Below are positions 1-6,663 of a stretch of DNA of 14,199 bases, in pieces (the stretch's first letter is position 1; each line of letters begins with the position of its first letter). A program made the position numbers and the translations under genes. Source of the stretch: an uncultured Verrucomicrobiota bacterium (GTDB taxonomy: Bacteria; Verrucomicrobiota; Verrucomicrobiae; Opitutales; Opitutaceae); assembly GCA_946481225.1 (NCBI GenBank), contig CAMLNJ010000020.1, positions 1-14,199 of the forward strand. Reading direction: 5' to 3'. The notes under the pieces were generated by a model. The model worked only from the letters and a program-made list of their open reading frames with translations. It was not told the DNA's origin and searched no databases.

Positions 1-32
1 ACTTCCGCTTCCGCGTGCTTCCGCCGGCCTGA
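1..32 (+). CDS. possible 3' end of an upstream gene (partial)
   Basis: The third forward frame reads FRFRVLPPA and then TGA at 30-32. The alternating hydrophobic/charged residues would suit a terminal beta strand of a protein encoded to the left. Only nine codons are visible, so no family can be named and this may be chance. The 55 nt from here to the LacI-type gene hold nothing I recognise. Confidence 0.2.
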   Translation, partial: FRFRVLPPA

Positions 33-87
33 GCGATGACATGATCGAGAAGGTGGCATCGATACCCGGCCCGTCCCGCCCACTCCG

Positions 88-1203
88 ATGCCCGAAACAC
101 TCTCGATTCGCAGCCTGGCCGCCCGCCTGAACCTGTCGCGCGCCACCGTCTCGGAAGCCTTGCGCGGCAGCCCCCGGGTGAAGGAGTCCACCCGCCGCCG
201 CGTGATCGACGAGGCCGGAACCCTCGGCTATCGGCTCGACCCGGTCGCGAGCGAGTTGATGGCGGAGATGCGCCGCTCGCGCTCGAACGCGTTTCGCGGC
301 TCGATCGCGCTCGTGACATCCGACGAGGAGCCGCGCCTCTCGCCGACGGCGCGCCGCCGCCATGCGCTTTTGCGCCAAGGAGCCGAGGAGCGCGCGCGCG
401 AACTCGGATTCAAACTCGATCCCATCTCGGTCAACGGGGAAGGCAGGGCGCGTTTGCCGGGCGTGCTTCGGGCGCGCGGCGTGGTAGGGACGTTCCTTTT
501 GCCCTCCGAGGGTTGCGGCGAAGAACAACGCGCTATGTTTGGCGACGCGGACATTCCCGTCGTGCATGCGGACGCGCCCGAGGAAGGCGCGGAGCACGTC
601 GACGCCGTGGCGCCCGACTATCGGCAGGCGCTGATCCTGGCGTGCCGCCGGCTCGCGGCGCAGGAACGCCTTCGCCCCGGCATCGTGCTGAGCGGCGAAT
701 CCGACGCGGCCGTCAATCTCCGCTGGCTCGCCGCATGGGAATCAATGAGGCATTCCATGCCGAGGGGACGGGAGCTCCCCGCGCCTCTGCATTTGGAAAG
801 CCGGCTCGTCCCGGGAGCGGCCGTGGCGCAGTGGAAACGCGAACACGCGGTCGACGTCCTGCTCGTTCCCGAGACGCTTCCACCCGGGGTCGCCGGGCCG
901 TTCTGCGCGTTGGATCTGCTGGCGAGTCCGGTCGCGTCGACGGGGCTCGACCTACGCTGGACCGAGATCGGCTCCCGCGCGATGGAGCTGCTGGTGCGCG
1001 GCCACTTCGACCGGCAGCGCGGCATTCAGTCCGCGCCCGCGCTCCATTCGATCCCGGCGCGCTGGCGCGCGAGCGAGATGACGGACGAGCCGGAGCGCGT
1101 TCCCCCGGCCCGAAGCGGATGCGCCGCCACCGGCGACGTAGAGTCGCTGCGCGACTCGCAGGCTGCTGGAAAAGGACCTGGGTTTGAACCTAGTTTGAGG
1201 TAG
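88..1203 (+). CDS. LacI-family transcriptional regulator
   Basis: This is a predicted DNA-binding repressor or activator. Residues 4-52 form the LacI helix-turn-helix (IRSLAARLNLSRATVSEALR, then a recognisable VKESTRRRVIDEAGTLGYR segment). The hinge region is around residues 53-66. The remainder resembles the periplasmic-binding-protein-like effector domain, but it is divergent and no sugar-binding residues can be assigned. The start is the ATG at 88, four codons before the HTH, which is usual for LacI proteins; no clear Shine-Dalgarno is visible. The recognisable domain ends near residue 335 (IPARWRASEM). The last ~36 residues look like read-through, and residues 351-371 are encoded by a palindromic repeat that continues downstream. 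The target genes are not identifiable; any regulated operon is probably to the left of the window. The neighbour on the right is convergent. Confidence 0.88.
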   Translation: MPETLSIRSLAARLNLSRATVSEALRGSPRVKESTRRRVIDEAGTLGYRLDPVASELMAEMRRSRSNAFRGSIALVTSDEEPRLSPTARRRHALLRQGAEERARELGFKLDPISVNGEGRARLPGVLRARGVVGTFLLPSEGCGEEQRAMFGDADIPVVHADAPEEGAEHVDAVAPDYRQALILACRRLAAQERLRPGIVLSGESDAAVNLRWLAAWESMRHSMPRGRELPAPLHLESRLVPGAAVAQWKREHAVDVLLVPETLPPGVAGPFCALDLLASPVASTGLDLRWTEIGSRAMELLVRGHFDRQRGIQSAPALHSIPARWRASEMTDEPERVPPARSGCAATGDVESLRDSQAAGKGPGFEPSLR

Positions 1204-1326
1204 CCGGCGTCTCGAAAGGAGATTTTGGCAGCTCAAGATCACGACCTGTAGCCCAGACCGTTGGTCTGGCTGTCTGATTGTAGGCCAGACCGCCGGTCTG
1301 GCAGCCCGACCAGCGGTCGGGCCTAC
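1138..1326. repeat. cluster of four short REP-like palindromes
   Basis: Four palindromes of the same design (7-8 bp stem, 3-nt loop) lie here. They are gagtcgc/tgc/gcgactc at 1141-1157, ccagacc/gtt/ggtctgg at 1253-1269, gccagacc/gcc/ggtctggc at 1284-1302 and gcccgacc/agc/ggtcgggc at 1304-1322. Three are preceded by GTAG, and gtaggc at 1280-1285 pairs with gcctac at 1321-1326, enclosing the last two in one structure. The first lies inside the end of the LacI-type gene; the rest fill the gap to the convergent b562-like gene. No U-tract follows any stem, so they are not classical terminators. They resemble repetitive extragenic palindromes; genome copy number cannot be judged from here. Confidence 0.7.
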
Positions 1327-1348
1327 ATCATTCGAATGCGAAATGGCG

Positions 1349-1804
1349 TCAGCCCTTCTTCTGCACGCGGAACTCCCGGTGCCCGGATTTTTGCAGACTG
1401 CCGAGTCGGGTCACAATCACGGCGGCCTCGTCGAATTTGTCGCCTTCGAGCGCGGACTTCAGGTTGTCGAGCTCGGCGATGAAGTCCTTCATCTTGGCCT
1501 GATAATCGGCGATGAACTTCGCGCGATCGGCCTCGGGGATCTTTTCCGCCTTGGACGGGATCAGCTCCGTCGATTCCTCGGAGACCTTGCGAAGCTTGCC
1601 GACCAGCTCGAGCGAGGAGGCCTTGGCGGAGGCGTCCGAGATCTGGCGGCGCAGCTTTCGGAACGCGTTGTTCATGTCCTCCATCTTGTGGTCCAGTTCG
1701 GTCTCCTCCTTGACGGCGGAAGCCGAAGCGGGCGCGGGCTGGGCGTGAATGGGAAACGAAAGGGACGAGAAGACGAACGTGGCGAGCAGAAGGGAGGTGC
1801 GCAT
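1349..1804 (-). CDS. secreted cytochrome b562-like four-helix protein
   Basis: The 151-residue product has a signal peptide (residues 1 to about 21, cleavage after HA) and is probably periplasmic. The mature part is helical and Lys/Glu-rich, with the spacing of soluble cytochrome b562. It has L-x3-M at 37-41 near the N-terminus (E. coli b562: L3 to M7) and a histidine at 142 near the C-terminus (E. coli H102), in a comparable KSGHREFR context. Met41 and His142 would be the axial haem ligands. The length between them is about six residues longer than in E. coli b562. Cytochrome b562 is a small electron-carrier fold; no specific partner is encoded here. The gene diverges from the hydrolase across 141 bp and converges on the LacI-type gene. 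The ATG at 1804 lacks an obvious Shine-Dalgarno. Family assignment is from memory of the fold; a non-haem relative is the alternative. Confidence 0.7.
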   Translation of the reverse strand: MRTSLLLATFVFSSLSFPIHAQPAPASASAVKEETELDHKMEDMNNAFRKLRRQISDASAKASSLELVGKLRKVSEESTELIPSKAEKIPEADRAKFIADYQAKMKDFIAELDNLKSALEGDKFDEAAVIVTRLGSLQKSGHREFRVQKKG

Positions 1805-1945
1805 GGACAGGCTATCGAAAAGACGCCGAAGCGAAGCTCAAGTTTCGAGCCACGACGGGCGTCGATCCGAGCTCCCGCGCGCGCGCCGGGCCAAAGGAAA
1901 CGCTCCCCCGGTAACGCGAGTCGCGCGGGGGGCGTCTCCAGGCGC

Positions 1946-2797
1946 ATGCACACTTCTTCCTACGCCGCGCCCAAACGCCCCGCCCGTTCGGCGCTCTCCC
2001 TGATTGTCCTTCTCGTGGGTTTGGTCTTCGCGGCCGCGCGCGCCGACGCCTCGCTCGTCACGCGGGATTGGGACGTGGACGGCGCGAAACGGGAGGCGCT
2101 GATCTGGATCCCTCCGCGCGAAGCGGGCGACGCCCCCGCCGCGCTCGTTTTCGCCTTCCATGGACATGGCGGCAACATGCGCCACTCCGCCCGAAGCTTC
2201 GCCCTCCACGAGGCGTGGCCGGAGGCGATCATCGTCTACCCGCAGGGGCTCGCCACCCCCACCCCGCTCGTCGACACCGAAGGCAAACGCAGCGGCTGGC
2301 AAATCTCGCCCGGCGCCCAAGACGACCGCGACGTGAAGTTCGTCGACGCGATGCTCGAATCCCTGCGCACGGAGCATGCGATCGACGCGAAACGCATCTA
2401 CGCCATGGGGCACTCCAACGGCGGCGCCTTCACCTATCTGCTCTGGTCGCAACGCCCGGAGGTCTTCGCCGCCTATGCTCCCGTCGCCGCCACGCCGGGC
2501 CGCGGAGGCCGTCCCGGAAAGCCGGCCCCCGCCATCCACATCGCCGGCCGGAAAGACGACTTGGTGAAGTTCGCCTGGCAGGAGGAAACGATCCGCTTCG
2601 TCCGCCGCCTCAACGTGTGCGAGGAAGGCGCCGCCTGGGAGGCCGACGCGCGTTGCCTCCTTTATCCATCGGCCAAAGCCGCGCCGCTCGTCGCGTGGAT
2701 CCACCCGGGCGGGCACGTTTACCCCGGCGAGGCCTCCGCGCTGATCGTGAAGTTCTTCCAGACCCACGCCCGGCCCCGAGCCAACACCGATACGTGA
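1946..2797 (+). CDS. secreted alpha/beta hydrolase, LpqC / feruloyl-esterase / PHB-depolymerase type
   Basis: The 283-residue protein is predicted to be exported: a basic N-terminus, a hydrophobic core at residues 16-30 and a likely cleavage after ARADA (35). The fold is alpha/beta hydrolase of the polyhydroxybutyrate depolymerase/feruloyl esterase group. The oxyanion strand is FAFHGHGGN at 69-77 and the nucleophile elbow GHSNGG has Ser157. The acid is in GRKDD (Asp204 or Asp205) and the base is His257 in HPGGHVYP. GWQ at 117-119 and DDRDVKFVDAML at 126-137 are typical of LpqC-like members. It probably cleaves an ester in a plant-polymer or polyester substrate, but specificity cannot be read from the sequence. 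An open frame extends upstream to 1343, but the ATG at 1946 places the signal peptide correctly and leaves the divergent b562-like gene intact. It converges on the permease gene, with a 37-nt gap and no terminator. Confidence 0.85.
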   Translation: MHTSSYAAPKRPARSALSLIVLLVGLVFAAARADASLVTRDWDVDGAKREALIWIPPREAGDAPAALVFAFHGHGGNMRHSARSFALHEAWPEAIIVYPQGLATPTPLVDTEGKRSGWQISPGAQDDRDVKFVDAMLESLRTEHAIDAKRIYAMGHSNGGAFTYLLWSQRPEVFAAYAPVAATPGRGGRPGKPAPAIHIAGRKDDLVKFAWQEETIRFVRRLNVCEEGAAWEADARCLLYPSAKAAPLVAWIHPGGHVYPGEASALIVKFFQTHARPRANTDT

Positions 2798-2834
2798 CGC
2801 TTCGGTTCTGTTGCGGCCGCGTCCCGCCTCCCGC

Positions 2835-4082
2835 CTACTCGTAGCGCAACGCCTCGATGGGATCGAGTTTCGCGGCCTGGATCGCGGGGTAGATGCCAGC
2901 CATCACGCCGGCGGTCACGCTGAACGCGAAGCCGACAAAAAACGCCGAGGGGGCGAGCAGCGGCGCGCTCCCCGGCGGCAGGACCATGGCCAGAATCTTG
3001 ATCAGGCCGACCGCCACGCCGACGCCGGCCGCGCCGCCGAGCAGGCTCAGGGTCACGGCCTCGGCCACGAACTGACTGAAGATGTTGAAGGGCGTCGCGC
3101 CGACCGCCTTGCGGATGCCGATCTCGCGCACGCGCTCGTTGATCGAGGCGAGCATGAGATTCATGATGCCGATGCCGCTCACCAGCAGCGACACGCCGGC
3201 GATGGCGCTGCCGCCGACCACGAAGCTCGCCTTGGTGCTGGCGAAGCTCGCGAGCTGCTCCTCGTTGGTCTTCACGTCGAAATCGATGATGCCGCGATGC
3301 CCCTGCGCGAGGACGTTGGAGGCCGAGTCGAGGGTTTCGCGCAGCTTCGAGACGTCGGGCGCCTTAAAGTTTATCCAAGACAGCCGATCCGACCGCTGCA
3401 CCTTCGCCGCCATCGTCGTCACCGGGATGAAGGCGATGTCGTTTTTCCAATCGAGCGTGTTGAAGTCCCCCCACATGCGCTCGTAATGCTTCAGCACGCC
3501 GATGACGCGAAAGGGCTGGCCGTTGATGTCGACGAAGCTGCCCAGCGGATCCTCGCCGGGGCCGAAAAGCGATTTCTTCAGCGCGCCGCCGATGATGATG
3601 ACGTCGGCGTGGTCGTGAAAATCCAGGTCCGAAAACATCCGGCCGGACGCGAGCTCGTAACGATTGATCTCGAAGATGGCGTTGGTGACGCCCTGCACGC
3701 GGGCGCCGCGCCAGCCGCCGTTGTGGCTGCGCCCGCCCCGGGACAGGCGCGGACGGGAGGCGTCGATCTCGGGCGAGATCACCGCGAGATCCGGCACGAG
3801 CGCGCCGAGCGCCCGCGCGTCCGCGAGCGTGAAGCCGCGCGAGACGGAGGCGAGCGGCGCCTGGCGATCGCGCGGCGCGCGCGGCGAACCTCCGATCTTT
3901 TCCACCCCGCCTTGCTCCTGGAGCGACACCTCCCAGCCCTTGAAAAAGCCTTCCATGAACCCGGTCGTCAGCACCATCGAGGCGACGCCGAGCATCACGC
4001 AGCAGATCGTGAGCAGCGACCGAAGCTTGTGGCCCCAGATCTCGACGAGGCCGTTGACCACGCCGGAAAGCAGACGTTTCAC
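2835..4082 (-). CDS. ABC transporter permease, MacB/FtsX type
   Basis: The 415-residue inner-membrane subunit of a mechanotransmission-type ABC exporter has the standard layout. TM1 is at about 20-43, followed by a large periplasmic domain (about 45-280, MacB_PCD-like). Three C-terminal TMs lie at about 285-312, 335-365 and 380-402. The cytoplasmic motif EIGIRKAVGAT (320-330) after TM2 is diagnostic of the FtsX/MacB family, and the end KLDPIEALRYE is typical. The start is GTG at 4082-4080. It is chosen because AAAAAGGAGG sits 7 nt upstream, one of the few strong ribosome-binding sites in the window, and because its GTGA overlaps the stop of the preceding mini-ORF. Unlike E. coli MacB, the ATPase is a separate protein. 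The substrate is unknown (macrolides, peptides, siderophores and lipoproteins are exported by relatives). It is last in the operon. Confidence 0.9.
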   Translation of the reverse strand: MKRLLSGVVNGLVEIWGHKLRSLLTICCVMLGVASMVLTTGFMEGFFKGWEVSLQEQGGVEKIGGSPRAPRDRQAPLASVSRGFTLADARALGALVPDLAVISPEIDASRPRLSRGGRSHNGGWRGARVQGVTNAIFEINRYELASGRMFSDLDFHDHADVIIIGGALKKSLFGPGEDPLGSFVDINGQPFRVIGVLKHYERMWGDFNTLDWKNDIAFIPVTTMAAKVQRSDRLSWINFKAPDVSKLRETLDSASNVLAQGHRGIIDFDVKTNEEQLASFASTKASFVVGGSAIAGVSLLVSGIGIMNLMLASINERVREIGIRKAVGATPFNIFSQFVAEAVTLSLLGGAAGVGVAVGLIKILAMVLPPGSAPLLAPSAFFVGFAFSVTAGVMAGIYPAIQAAKLDPIEALRYE

Positions 4083-4168
4083 GAGGCGCCTCCTTTTTCC
4101 GACACGGGCGGGACGCCCGTGCCACGTGGCATGGGCGTCCCGCCCATGATCCGGAGAATCGCGTTCAC
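4079..4168 (-). pseudogene. 29-codon ORF with a palindromic repeat, between ATPase and permease; likely remnant or insertion product
   Basis: GTG at 4168-4166 overlaps the ATPase stop (TGA 4167-4165), and the ORF's own TGA (4081-4079) overlaps the permease GTG (4082-4080). Both junctions are GTGA. A strong AAGGAGG lies 6 nt before the GTG. The reading begins MNAILRIMGG, like the N-terminus of many MacB-type permeases. It then passes through the palindrome at 4103-4148 (GTPMPRGTGVPPV) and ends EKGGAS, closely matching the ATPase end REGGAS. The two junctions share about 15 of 16 bases (ggaggcgcNtcgtgaa). I read this either as the remains of a second permease gene or as a repeat insertion that duplicated its target. 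A stable peptide product is doubtful, but translation through it could couple ATPase to permease. Confidence 0.55.
4103..4148. repeat. 46-bp BIME-like inverted pair of palindromes
   Basis: Two palindromes face each other: cacgggcg/gga/cgcccgtg at 4103-4121 and catgggcg/tcc/cgcccatg at 4130-4148, joined by ccacgtgg. The right half is the reverse complement of the left except at two positions, so the whole can fold as one cruciform or long hairpin. It lies inside the operon, within the mini-ORF. Its translation (GTPMPR...GTGVPPV) resembles repeat-derived peptides I recall from spurious annotations in Verrucomicrobia genomes; that is memory, not a search. Confidence 0.75.
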
Positions 4169-4869
4169 GACGCGCCTCCTTCCCGCACGCGGCCGTCGAG
4201 CACGTGCAACTGCCGGCGGAAATGCGAGGCGATCTCGGGCGAATGCGTCACGACGATGATCGTCCGGCCAAGGCGATTGAGCTCCTTGAAGAGGTCCAGG
4301 ATCGCGGCGGCGGTCTTGGTGTCGAGGTTGCCGGTCGGTTCGTCGGCGAGAAGGATGCGCGGCTCGTTGACGAGCGCGCGGGCGATGGCGACGCGCTGGC
4401 GCTGGCCGCCGGAAAGCTCGCCGGGGCGGTGGTGCGCGCGGTGCGTCATGTCGACGAGAGCGAGAGCCCGATCGATGCGCGCCTCGGCGTCGGCCGGCGG
4501 CGAGCCGTGATACGAAAGCGGCAGCGCGACGTTCGCGCGCACGGTGAGGCGCGGGAGGAGGTTGAAGGCTTGGAAAACGAACCCGATCTTTTCGGCCCGT
4601 ATGTGCGCCCGCTGGCGCTCCGTGATCGCCGCCACGGGACGGCCCTCGAAGAGGATCTCGCCGGAGGTCGGCGAGTCGAGAAAACCGAGCAGGTGCATGA
4701 GCGTCGACTTGCCCGAGCCGGAGGGCCCGAGGATGGCGACGGCCTCGCCCTCGTGCAGGGTGAAGGAGGCGTCGACGAGCGCGTCGACCACGGTGTCGCC
4801 CATCGGGTAGCGTTTGCCGACGCGATCCAGGCGAAGGACTTCGGAGCCGAGGGCCATGGTGCGGCTCAC
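4165..4869 (-). CDS. ABC transporter ATP-binding protein, MacB/LolD type
   Basis: The 234-residue cytoplasmic ATPase powers the adjacent permease. It has Walker A GPSGSGKST at 48-56, Q-loop Gln100 in FVFQAFNLLP, signature LSGGQRQR at 152-159, Walker B ILLADEPTGNLD at 172-183 (Glu177 catalytic) and switch His209 in VVTHS. The FNLLPRLTVRANVALPL segment and the DEPTGNLD Walker B region are characteristic of the LolD/MacB/FtsE group. The length is usual for a stand-alone LolD-type subunit. The start is GTG at 4869-4867, overlapping the TGA of the membrane-fusion gene as GTGA, which implies translational coupling. An ATG four codons in (4857) is the alternative. It ends REGGAS just before the repeat-bearing mini-ORF. 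Confidence 0.93.
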   Translation of the reverse strand: MSRTMALGSEVLRLDRVGKRYPMGDTVVDALVDASFTLHEGEAVAILGPSGSGKSTLMHLLGFLDSPTSGEILFEGRPVAAITERQRAHIRAEKIGFVFQAFNLLPRLTVRANVALPLSYHGSPPADAEARIDRALALVDMTHRAHHRPGELSGGQRQRVAIARALVNEPRILLADEPTGNLDTKTAAAILDLFKELNRLGRTIIVVTHSPEIASHFRRQLHVLDGRVREGGAS

Positions 4870-6005
4870 TTGTCCTGGCCGAACTTCACGCCGGGCGGGC
4901 GCTGCCGGGAGACCTCGGCGGTCTCGGCTAGGCCGGACTTGATCTCGACGTGCAGGCTGTCGCGCACGCCAAGCTCCACCTCGGTCTTCACCGGCTCGGC
5001 CTTCGCGTCGGCCGCGCGCACGAAGACGAACCAGTCGCCGGTCTCGTGGTCGTTGAAAACCAGGTTGTGCTCGATCGAAAGCGCGTCCTTGACCGTGGCG
5101 GTGGCGATGTGGACGCGCGCCGTCATGCCGGGGCGCACGCGCGAGTGCGATTGCTCGATCTCGATCTGGAGCGGGAAGTCCCGCGAGGAGGAGCCGCCGC
5201 CCTGGCCGGCGCCGGCGGACGAGCCGCCGTTGGCGGACTTGCCGGCGGCGGGGGCGATGAAGGTGATCTTACCGGCGGCCTTGGCCTCGGGCACCGACTC
5301 GAAGGTGATCTCGACCGGCATGCCTGTCTCGAGCACGGCGACGTCGATCTCGTTGATCGCGGCCTCGACACGGAGGCGCGAAAGGTCGGCGAGTTCGAGC
5401 AGGGTCGCGCCCTCGCGTCCGGAATCGGCTCCGGTGACGATCATGCCGGGCCGGGCGGCGAGGCTGAGCACGCGCCCCGCGTAGGGCGCGGAGATGACGC
5501 TCTTGGAGAGCGAGTTTTCCAAGAGGCGAACGCGCGCCTCCTGCGAGGCGGTGTCGTTTTGCGCGAGGCGGAAGGCGATCTCGGCCTCCTTGCGCTCCTT
5601 CTCGGTCACGAGCGCGCGTTGGGCGAGGGTTTGCAGGCGCTTGTATTCCAGCTCGGCTCGCTCCGCCCGGAGGCGGGCGCCGGTGACGCCCAGGCGCGCC
5701 TCGTCGAGCTGCACTTGCAGGCTGCTCTGATCGAGCTCGATGAGAGACTGCCCGGCGCCCACCTCGTCGCCGGCCTGCACGAGCACGCGCGCGATGCGGC
5801 CGCTGACCTCGGAACGGATTTCCGTGGAGAGGATCGGCGTGATCGTGCCGTTGATGACGACCGTCTGCTTGAGATCGCGACGGGCAGGCTTGGCGTAGGT
5901 GTAATCGACAGATTTCGCGTCGGAAGCGGCGCGCGTCCGGACCACCCAGAGGATGCAAAGCGCTAGCAAGCCAAGGGCGGCGAAGATCCAGAGCAGGCGT
6001 TTCAT
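4866..6005 (-). CDS. periplasmic adaptor (membrane-fusion) protein, MacA/HlyD (RND-type) family
   Basis: This 379-residue protein links the inner-membrane ABC pump to an outer-membrane channel. Residues 4-22 form one hydrophobic anchor. The lipoyl half-motifs flank a helical hairpin: SEVSGRIARVLVQAGDEV at about 65-82 and ISAPYAGRVLSLAARPG at 171-187, with a coiled coil at about 92-165. The beta-barrel domain (207-305) is interrupted by a Gly/Ser-rich stretch (about 255-275), and a membrane-proximal domain follows (RVHIATATVKDALSIE onward). The frame is open to 6245, but the extra N-terminal codons are encoded by the palindromic element upstream. MKRLLW at 6005 places the anchor correctly; an ATG at 6092 is a weaker option. 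It is first gene of the operon, with GTGA overlap to the ATPase. The outer-membrane partner (TolC-like) is not in the window. Confidence 0.9.
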   Translation of the reverse strand: MKRLLWIFAALGLLALCILWVVRTRAASDAKSVDYTYAKPARRDLKQTVVINGTITPILSTEIRSEVSGRIARVLVQAGDEVGAGQSLIELDQSSLQVQLDEARLGVTGARLRAERAELEYKRLQTLAQRALVTEKERKEAEIAFRLAQNDTASQEARVRLLENSLSKSVISAPYAGRVLSLAARPGMIVTGADSGREGATLLELADLSRLRVEAAINEIDVAVLETGMPVEITFESVPEAKAAGKITFIAPAAGKSANGGSSAGAGQGGGSSSRDFPLQIEIEQSHSRVRPGMTARVHIATATVKDALSIEHNLVFNDHETGDWFVFVRAADAKAEPVKTEVELGVRDSLHVEIKSGLAETAEVSRQRPPGVKFGQDK

Positions 6006-6101
6006 GGGGACGAAAGGTGCGAGCAATGCACGCGCCTGCGGGCCCCGCAAGGAATCTACCCGGAAAATGCCCGGGAAGAACGTCGGCTTCATGGTCTCGT
6101 T

Positions 6102-6283
6102 AGGCCGTGTCTCGTAAACAACTCGGTCCGGCGGAGGCGGGAAACCTCGACCGGCCAAGACGCGAAAGGCGGAGGTGGGCCGGAGGCCCATGCCGCCTTT
6201 CGCGACGCAGGCCCGGCGCGGTTTCCTGCGCTCCCGGTAGGGCACGGGCGACGGGCTGACTTATTTACAAGACACGATCTAAG
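6102..6283. mobile_element. 182-bp MITE-like imperfect palindrome
   Basis: The terminal inverted repeats are about 22 bp (6100-6121 against 6261-6282); the core cgtgtctYgtaaaYaa matches its partner at 14 of 16 positions. At the centre is a strong hairpin (6161-6204): a 12-bp stem cgcgaaaggcgg/ccgcctttcgcg enclosing tgggcc/gga/ggccca. The flanks between centre and ends also pair imperfectly (gcgggaaacc region against ggtttcctgc region). The six bases CTCGTT occur directly outside both ends (6096-6101 and 6284-6289), a candidate target-site duplication. No transposase is encoded. It reads as a non-autonomous insertion or long hairpin element; a structured RNA is the alternative. The parent transposon family is not identifiable here. 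Confidence 0.65.
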
Positions 6284-6626
6284 CTCGTTCCTTGTCGCGT
6301 TGTCGTTTTCTCCAATCCGCGAATCGCCGCATCTGCTCGGCTGCGTCCAAATGCTTCGCGATCGGATCCGCCTCGAGAAATTCCCTGAAGGAGGGTCCGT
6401 CCGGCTCCTTGGATTGAGCGGCCCGCATGGCTCCGCCACCTCGCGTGCTTTTGCCCGTCAGCCTTCGTTCGGCATCCGTCCGCGTGATGGCGAAATAGAT
6501 CACATACGCCCACGACAGGACGCCATGTAGCACGGCCCACAAAATGGAGCGGTTGCGCTGCCAGGAACAGACGACGGCCAGGCTCGCGCCAAGCGAGACG
6601 CCTGCATTGATGGTGATGTGCGACAT
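6279..6626 (-). CDS. small two-helix membrane protein, conserved hypothetical
   Basis: The 115-residue product has two predicted membrane segments (about 5-22 and 28-48) joined by a short polar turn (SWQRNRS). The segment NRSILWAVLHGVLSWAYVIYFAI resembles a small hypothetical membrane protein family I recall in Verrucomicrobia; function unknown. A charged cytoplasmic tail (50-115) follows, rich in Arg, Glu and Asp. The stop (TAG 6281-6279) lies in the last bases of the palindromic element at 6102-6283, so the tail may have been cut or changed by that insertion. It is 37 nt downstream of cimA on the same strand and could be co-transcribed, though no functional link to isoleucine synthesis is evident. 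Confidence 0.72.
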   Translation of the reverse strand: MSHITINAGVSLGASLAVVCSWQRNRSILWAVLHGVLSWAYVIYFAITRTDAERRLTGKSTRGGGAMRAAQSKEPDGPSFREFLEADPIAKHLDAAEQMRRFADWRKRQRDKERA

Positions 6627-6663
6627 TTGTTAACGCCCCGGCCCCGGCTTGGGTTTCACAAGG

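Noticed and set aside
1251..1326. CRISPR array
   Set aside because: The units are short palindromes with unequal, very short spacing and no unique spacers; no cas genes nearby.
1343..1945. 201-codon N-terminal extension of the alpha/beta hydrolase
   Set aside because: It would run antisense through the whole b562-like gene and bury the signal peptide; the ATG at 1946 is consistent with export.
6006..6245. N-terminal extension of the membrane-fusion protein by up to 80 codons
   Set aside because: The extra residues are encoded by the palindromic element and lack signal-peptide character; the membrane anchor begins correctly at the ATG at 6005.
6102..6283. tRNA or other known structured RNA gene
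   Set aside because: No cloverleaf or known RNA motif; the terminal inverted repeats and possible target duplication fit an insertion element better.
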